Assembly: GCA_004359435.1 (NCBI GenBank) | Contig: PTET01000002.1 | Span: 237,491 to 301,435, forward strand | Source of the DNA: Flavobacteriaceae bacterium | GTDB taxonomy: Bacteria > Bacteroidota > Bacteroidia > Flavobacteriales > Weeksellaceae | Direction: 5' to 3' | DNA length: 63,945 nucleotides | Part shown: in pieces, positions 61,670 to 63,945 of the stretch | How the letters are laid out: every line of letters begins with the position of its first letter | Numbering within the stretch: the first letter of the stretch is position 1 | Notes under the pieces: generated by a model | What the model saw: only the letters and a program-made list of their open reading frames with translations | Told to the model about the DNA's origin: nothing | The model's database searches: none | Translations under genes and position numbers: made by a program

Positions 61670-63524
61670 GAACGCTTATACTTACATAGTAACACTCAAA
61701 GATAAAGCCGCAGACAAGCTTCAGGCAATTGCCAAGGCTGCTGGGGTTGCGGATTTAAGTGTAGATAAGTTTTCAAAAGGTCTTTCCAATACAGAAACCC
61801 GAGCCAACAGGTTAAAAGGTGTTTTGGGAGGTATGAAAGGAGCTATTGCTGCTGCATTTACAGGGGTGGCGGCTGCCGCTATTTTTTCTGTCGGTTCAAA
61901 CATTGTTTCTGTAACTGCAGAAATGCAAAAGTTTGAGGCGGTACTTACCAACACTTTCCAATCAGCAGAAAAAGGAAAAAAAGCCATAGGCTTTATAACC
62001 AACTTCGCGGCAAAAACTCCTTTTCAGGTGGATGAGCTCACAGATTCGTATGTGAAGCTCGTTAACAGAGGTTTCTCCCCAACGTACTCAGAAATGACCA
62101 AACTGGGAGATTTGGCTTCTTCCACTGGAAAAGGGTTTGGACAACTCACAGAAGCCATTTTGGATGCCGGGACGGGTGAATTCGAGAGATTGAAAGAATT
62201 TGGTGTTACAGCCCATAAATCTGGGGACAAAATCAAATTTTCTTTTAAAGGAGTAACGACAACAGTTCAGGACAGTGAGGCTAGTATTAGGAATTACATT
62301 CTCTCTTTGGGGGATTTAAAAGGAGTGCAAGGAACTGCAGCCATTGTCGCAAATACTCTGGGTGGTCGTTTGAGCAACTTGAAAGACTCCTGGACACAAC
62401 TTGCTGCAAAAATAGGAAGTGCCTCAAGTGGAATTCTGTATTCTGCCATCGCTACCCTTTCTGGGGCGGTTTCTTGGGCTGTGGAAAATTTTGATTTGAT
62501 TTCTTACAAAGTACAAGCCTTCTTTTCTATGTTTTCGCCTTTGGTGGAAGCTTTGAAAGTGTTTGCTATTGCACTGTTTGGTACAGGAGACGCAGGCTCT
62601 GCTGTTTCTACCGTGATGGGTATATTGACCACAGCTCTACAGGTTGGAATTTCTGTTTTTACGGGAATAATTACTGCTGTAACCCCATTCGTTCCTCTTC
62701 TTAAGGCTGTAGCCATGGGAATTGGGGCGGTGATGTTGGTAACCTTTGCCATCGCAAACCCATTTACCGTACTTATTGGTTTGGCTGGTTTGGCGTATGT
62801 GAAGTTTGATACGTTTAGAGGTGGTGTACATGCACTTTGGACAGCTTTAAAAGGATTTGCATCGGTGGGAATCAATTATGTGGTTGGACAAGTGAAAGAG
62901 TTGATACAAGCCGTTGGGGATGCAATAAATATGTTTAAAGCCCTTGGGAGTGGTGATTTTTCTAAAGCTATGGACTTTGGGGGAATGGCAATTAAACACA
63001 CCTCTGGTGTGGATGGAAAGCTTAAGGCGGCAAAAATCAAAAACATAGACCTGAGCGATGTGGGGTTTTTGAGTGGTTCCGACCTTTTGGGTAGACCCTT
63101 TTTTATGGAGCTCACCCTATCCTACAAAGGGAAAGACTATAAACTTCCCAATGAACCTTTGGTTCGGGTTACTGCCAGAAAAAACATAGTAACCACTCCA
63201 CTATTGGGGAGCGGCCACGTTGGTACGGTAAAGGAAATGGTTTCCCAAGATGATTTTGGGGTGGAAATTTTTGGGCTTTGTATGGATTTGGAGGATCCAA
63301 CGAGGTATCCAACAGAACAGGTGAATACAATTATAGAGGCGTGTGCTTTGAATGTGGCCTTGGAGGTAAAAAACCCAATTTTGGCTCTTTGTGGAATTCA
63401 CTCTCTGGTTGTGCAAGCTTATGAGATTGATGAAATGCAAGGGAAACAAGGCTCACAAGCCTACCGCATTATGTCCTTGAGCGACTTCGATTTCTATGCA
63501 ACAGAAACTTTAAAAGATTTGTGA
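61670..63524 (+). pseudogene. Tape measure N-terminus fused in frame to DUF6046 protein
   Basis: From MNAYTYIVTLKDKAADKLQA to about residue 450 this is a tape measure protein: GNTETRANRL-type region, helical Ala/Gly-rich stretches, FAAKTPFQVDELTDSYVKLV and GFSPTYSEMTKLGDLASSTG, then several membrane-like helices. From about residue 475 (FFMELTLSYKGKDYKLPNEP, VTARKNIVTTPLLGSGHVGT, DEMQGKQGSQAYRIMSLSDF) it is a DUF6046 tail protein, normally a separate downstream gene. The join lies in the stretch KIKNIDLSDVGFLSGSDLLG. Most of the tape measure's C-terminal half seems to be lost; tail length is set by this protein. Confidence 0.7.
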
Positions 63525-63945
63525 TGGTGGTTCTGGAGTCAAAAGTTAAAATCGGAAAATACGAGTTTTCACAAATTACAGATGTGAAAATCACAAAATC
63601 TGTGGACGTTTTGGTCAACACAGCGGCCGTTACTTTGCCCTCTGTATTTATGGTGGGTGATTTGAAAAAAGAGTCTCTTCAGTCTTTCAAGGTTGGGGAT
63701 GCGGTGGAGATGAGATTGAGCTACAAAGGTGTTTTGGATACGTTGGAATTCATCGGTTATGTCAGCAAAATAAAGCCCACCACTCCTGTGGAAATCGAGT
63801 GTGAGGATTCTATGTATTTGCTAAGAAGTGTAACGGTAAACAAAGCTTTTTATGGTTCAAGTCTGAGAGAAATCTCAGAGCATATATTGCAAAACACCAA
63901 GGTTGTTTTGTCAAAAAACGTTCCAGATGTAAAGATTGATTCTTG
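63524..63945 (+). CDS. Baseplate hub-like phage protein (partial, runs off the edge)
   Basis: The ATG overlaps the preceding stop. The 140 residues visible start ESKVKIGKYEFSQITDVKIT and contain AVTLPSVFMVGDLKKESLQS, VEMRLSYKGVLDTLEFIGYV and SLREISEHILQNTKV. The alternating beta pattern and place after the DUF6046 unit fit a gp44/gpD-like tail hub. The 3' end lies outside the window. Confidence 0.65.
   Translation, partial: MVVLESKVKIGKYEFSQITDVKITKSVDVLVNTAAVTLPSVFMVGDLKKESLQSFKVGDAVEMRLSYKGVLDTLEFIGYVSKIKPTTPVEIECEDSMYLLRSVTVNKAFYGSSLREISEHILQNTKVVLSKNVPDVKIDS

Larger units (their letters stand above)
42763..63945 (+). mobile_element. Mu-like transposable prophage (left part; right end outside window)
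   Basis: The gene order repressor - early regulators - MuA-type transposase - MuB - DUF3164-like - gp16-like - packaging - head - tail matches Mu-like phages of Bacteroidota. The left boundary is inferred from a 5'-TG just before three direct repeats. The right end and target duplication are not in the window. MuB, the DUF3164-like gene, terminase, gpF and the tape measure all carry internal joins, so the element looks defective as read. Base composition is slightly more G+C-rich than the repeat array to its left. Confidence 0.88.

Noticed and set aside
42763-63945. Diversity-generating retroelement or retron in the prophage
   Set aside because: No reverse transcriptase motif (YxDD) was seen on either strand, and the direct repeats found lack the A-to-N pattern of template and variable repeats.

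Overview
The window looks like the chromosome of a low-GC Flavobacteriia (Bacteroidota) bacterium. The evidence is AT-rich DNA, TAnnTTTG promoter boxes, many SPII lipoproteins, a TonB-dependent receptor with its Cys-rich partner, LytTR two-component genes and DUF families common in flavobacteria. Three regions can be told apart.

Region 1 (about 1-30.2 kb) is ordinary chromosome, nearly all leftward: small lipoproteins, a potassium channel, a LytS/LytTR-type two-component pair, alpha/beta hydrolases, a DJ-1/PfpI lipoprotein, a metal locus (TonB receptor, Cys-rich protein, porin, CobW-family GTPase, MerC, two Zur-like operators), acetyltransferase, DinB, DUF2200, SnoaL-like and Crp/Fnr genes. 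An unusual number of genes are cut or fused to an unrelated neighbour: bestrophin with LCIB, two DUF3500 paralogues, GNAT with hydrolase, TonB receptor, porin, SRPBCC with beta-helix, lipoprotein with VOC, DUF2071 with another domain, and AraC. Each looks like a local deletion of some hundred bases.

Region 2 (about 30.2-41.7 kb) is a one-directional array of mostly small secreted, lipoprotein or single-domain genes (GT87-like, SRPBCC, WG-repeat, YfiT/DinB, GNAT and unknowns). Related 110-160 bp intergenic elements with GCTAAC/GTTAGC cores separate single genes or short groups. It resembles an integron-like or repeat-punctuated cassette array but lacks canonical attC sites and a visible integrase.

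Region 3 (about 42.76 kb to the window end) is a Mu-like transposable prophage. It starts with three direct repeats that probably bind the transposase, then a leftward S24 repressor with operators, a rightward early operon (BRO-N protein, MuA-type transposase, MuB, DUF3164-like, gp16-like, small proteins), a possible small RNA between convergent terminators, a leftward packaging block (terminase, gp37, gp36, gpG, portal, gpF), and a rightward head/tail block (protease-scaffold, major head, sheath, tube, tail chaperone with a -1 frameshift signal, tape measure, hub). It runs off the right edge. Deletion-type junctions also break MuB, the DUF3164-like gene, terminase, gpF and the tape measure. 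Two of these junctions carry a 35-nt copy of nearby sequence. Either the strain suffers unusual template-switching deletions or the assembly carries systematic artefacts; raw reads would decide.
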